Assembly (NCBI GenBank): GCA_026018925.1
Contig: JAKSZU010000018.1
Coordinates: 26,536,452-26,600,451, forward strand
Length of the DNA stretch: 64,000 bases
DNA from: Tupaia tana
Taxonomy: Eukaryota > Chordata > Mammalia > Scandentia > Tupaiidae
Reading direction: 5' to 3'
Shown in pieces: positions 63,344 through 64,000 of the stretch (positions within the stretch are counted from its first letter, which is position 1; the number at the start of each line of letters is the position of its first letter). The position numbers were made by a program, and so were the translations under genes. Under the pieces are notes generated by a model. That model was not told the DNA's origin. It did not search any database and worked only from the letters and a program-made list of their open reading frames with translations.

Positions 63344-63705
63344 AGTTCATTTTGTGTATCAATTTGACTGGGCTGCTATGCCCAGATGTGTGGTTGAACA
63401 TTATTCTAAATATTTCTGTGATGATGTTCTTGGGAAAGCTTAACATTTAAATAGGTAGACTTGAGTAAAGCCAATGGCCCTCTGTCATGTGGGTGGGCCT
63501 CGTTCAATCAGATGAAGACCAGCATAGAACACACAACGAATGTTCCTGATCAAGGGAGAATTCTGCCAGGAGATAGTCCCCAGACTTGGACTGCAGATTT
63601 TGGACTTTTCAACCTCCATTGTCACATAAATTAATTTCCTAAATTCATTCTCTCCCTTCTTTATCTATGTATATATGCATACATAAATACACATCCTATT
63701 TGTTC
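63344..63705 (+). repeat. Ancient LTR-like repeat, same family as 21747
   Basis: GATAGTTCATTTTGTGTATCAATTTGACTGGGCTGCTATGCCCAGATGTGTGGTTGAACATTATTC, AACATTTAAATAGGTAGACTTGAGTAAAGCC and ATGTGGGTGGGCCTCGTTCAATCAGATGAAGACC are well-preserved words of this family. Confidence 0.68.
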
Positions 63706-63773
63706 TTTCAGAAAACACTCACTAATAAAAAGGAAGAATGAAGTAATTTTTGTTTCAGAAATATTTGATAAAG

Positions 63774-64000
63774 GGGACCAGCAGTTGACATAATGGTTAT
63801 GTCACTGGACTCCCATGTAGTCGACCATAGTTTGAGTCTTGGAACCAGTGGCTTAAACTCACTCCGGGTGTGTGTGCGTGCATGCCCAAGACCCCGAGAG
63901 GAGAATGGAGGAGAAGGAATTGCGGCGTGGCCATCCTCCCTGGGGGGGTGATTTCTCGCTTTCTGTCTCTATCTTTCTGGCAAGTGAACATGCCCTATAG
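63774..64000 (+). mobile_element. tRNA-SINE A, long form, young type, cut by window end
   Basis: GGGGACCAGCAGTTGACATAATGGTTATGTCACTGGACTCCC, GACCCCGAGAGGAGAATGGAGG, GATTTCTCGCTTTCTGTCTC, ending at CCCTATAG. The tail lies outside the window. Confidence 0.92.

Overview
This window looks like mammalian nuclear DNA from a gene-poor (intergenic or intronic) region. It is AT-rich, has no long cellular open reading frame, and is densely filled with interspersed repeats. I found no exon, cellular gene, tRNA or rRNA gene that I can support. The repeat content is placental: MIR and L2 relics, MaLR (MLT1/MST-type) LTRs, MER5A and Tigger DNA transposons, and both old and lineage-specific L1. The dominant SINE is tRNA-derived and is not Alu, B1/B2, Bov-tA, a carnivore SINE or rabbit C, so higher primates, murids, ruminants, carnivores and rabbits are unlikely. 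I cannot name the order without a repeat library.

The main element is an antisense (minus-strand) endogenous retrovirus at 29822-33789. It has two 396-bp LTRs differing at 9 positions, a tRNA-Lys-type primer site, a leader with a splice donor, and one intact 798-codon frame. That frame joins a betaretrovirus-like Gag (myristoylation signal, six 19-residue repeats, capsid, half of a zinc knuckle) to an integrase core and C-terminus with all three acidic catalytic residues. Protease, most of reverse transcriptase/RNase H and most of env are deleted. A frameshifted env remnant and a polypurine tract lie before the 3' LTR. It is a non-autonomous, internally deleted provirus with an unusual Gag-integrase architecture.

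Layout. 1-23800: unique AT-rich DNA with about 20 tRNA-SINEs, four copies of a 70-80 bp palindromic mariner-type MITE (one split by two SINEs), MIR/L2 fragments, an antisense L1 piece (17.6-18.0 kb), MER5A (20.85 kb) and an old LTR-like repeat (21.7-22.3 kb). 23845-29821: one old antisense L1, broken up by SINEs and a Tigger element, ending at the provirus. 29822-33789: provirus. 33850-37700: MLT1 LTR, a young SINE, then SINE-poor DNA. 37725-38733: a 5'-truncated lineage-specific L1 with a 12-bp target duplication. 38950-64000: clustered SINEs, two more MaLR LTRs carrying SINE insertions, three further MITE copies, TA/TG/CA microsatellites, a second antisense copy of the same L1 3' UTR (55.03-55.44 kb), and a young SINE cut by the window end.

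The sequences do not form a pathway. Their relationship is parasitic: L1 supplies the machinery for the SINEs, which insert at A-rich sites including older SINE tails, MaLR LTRs and the MITE loop.
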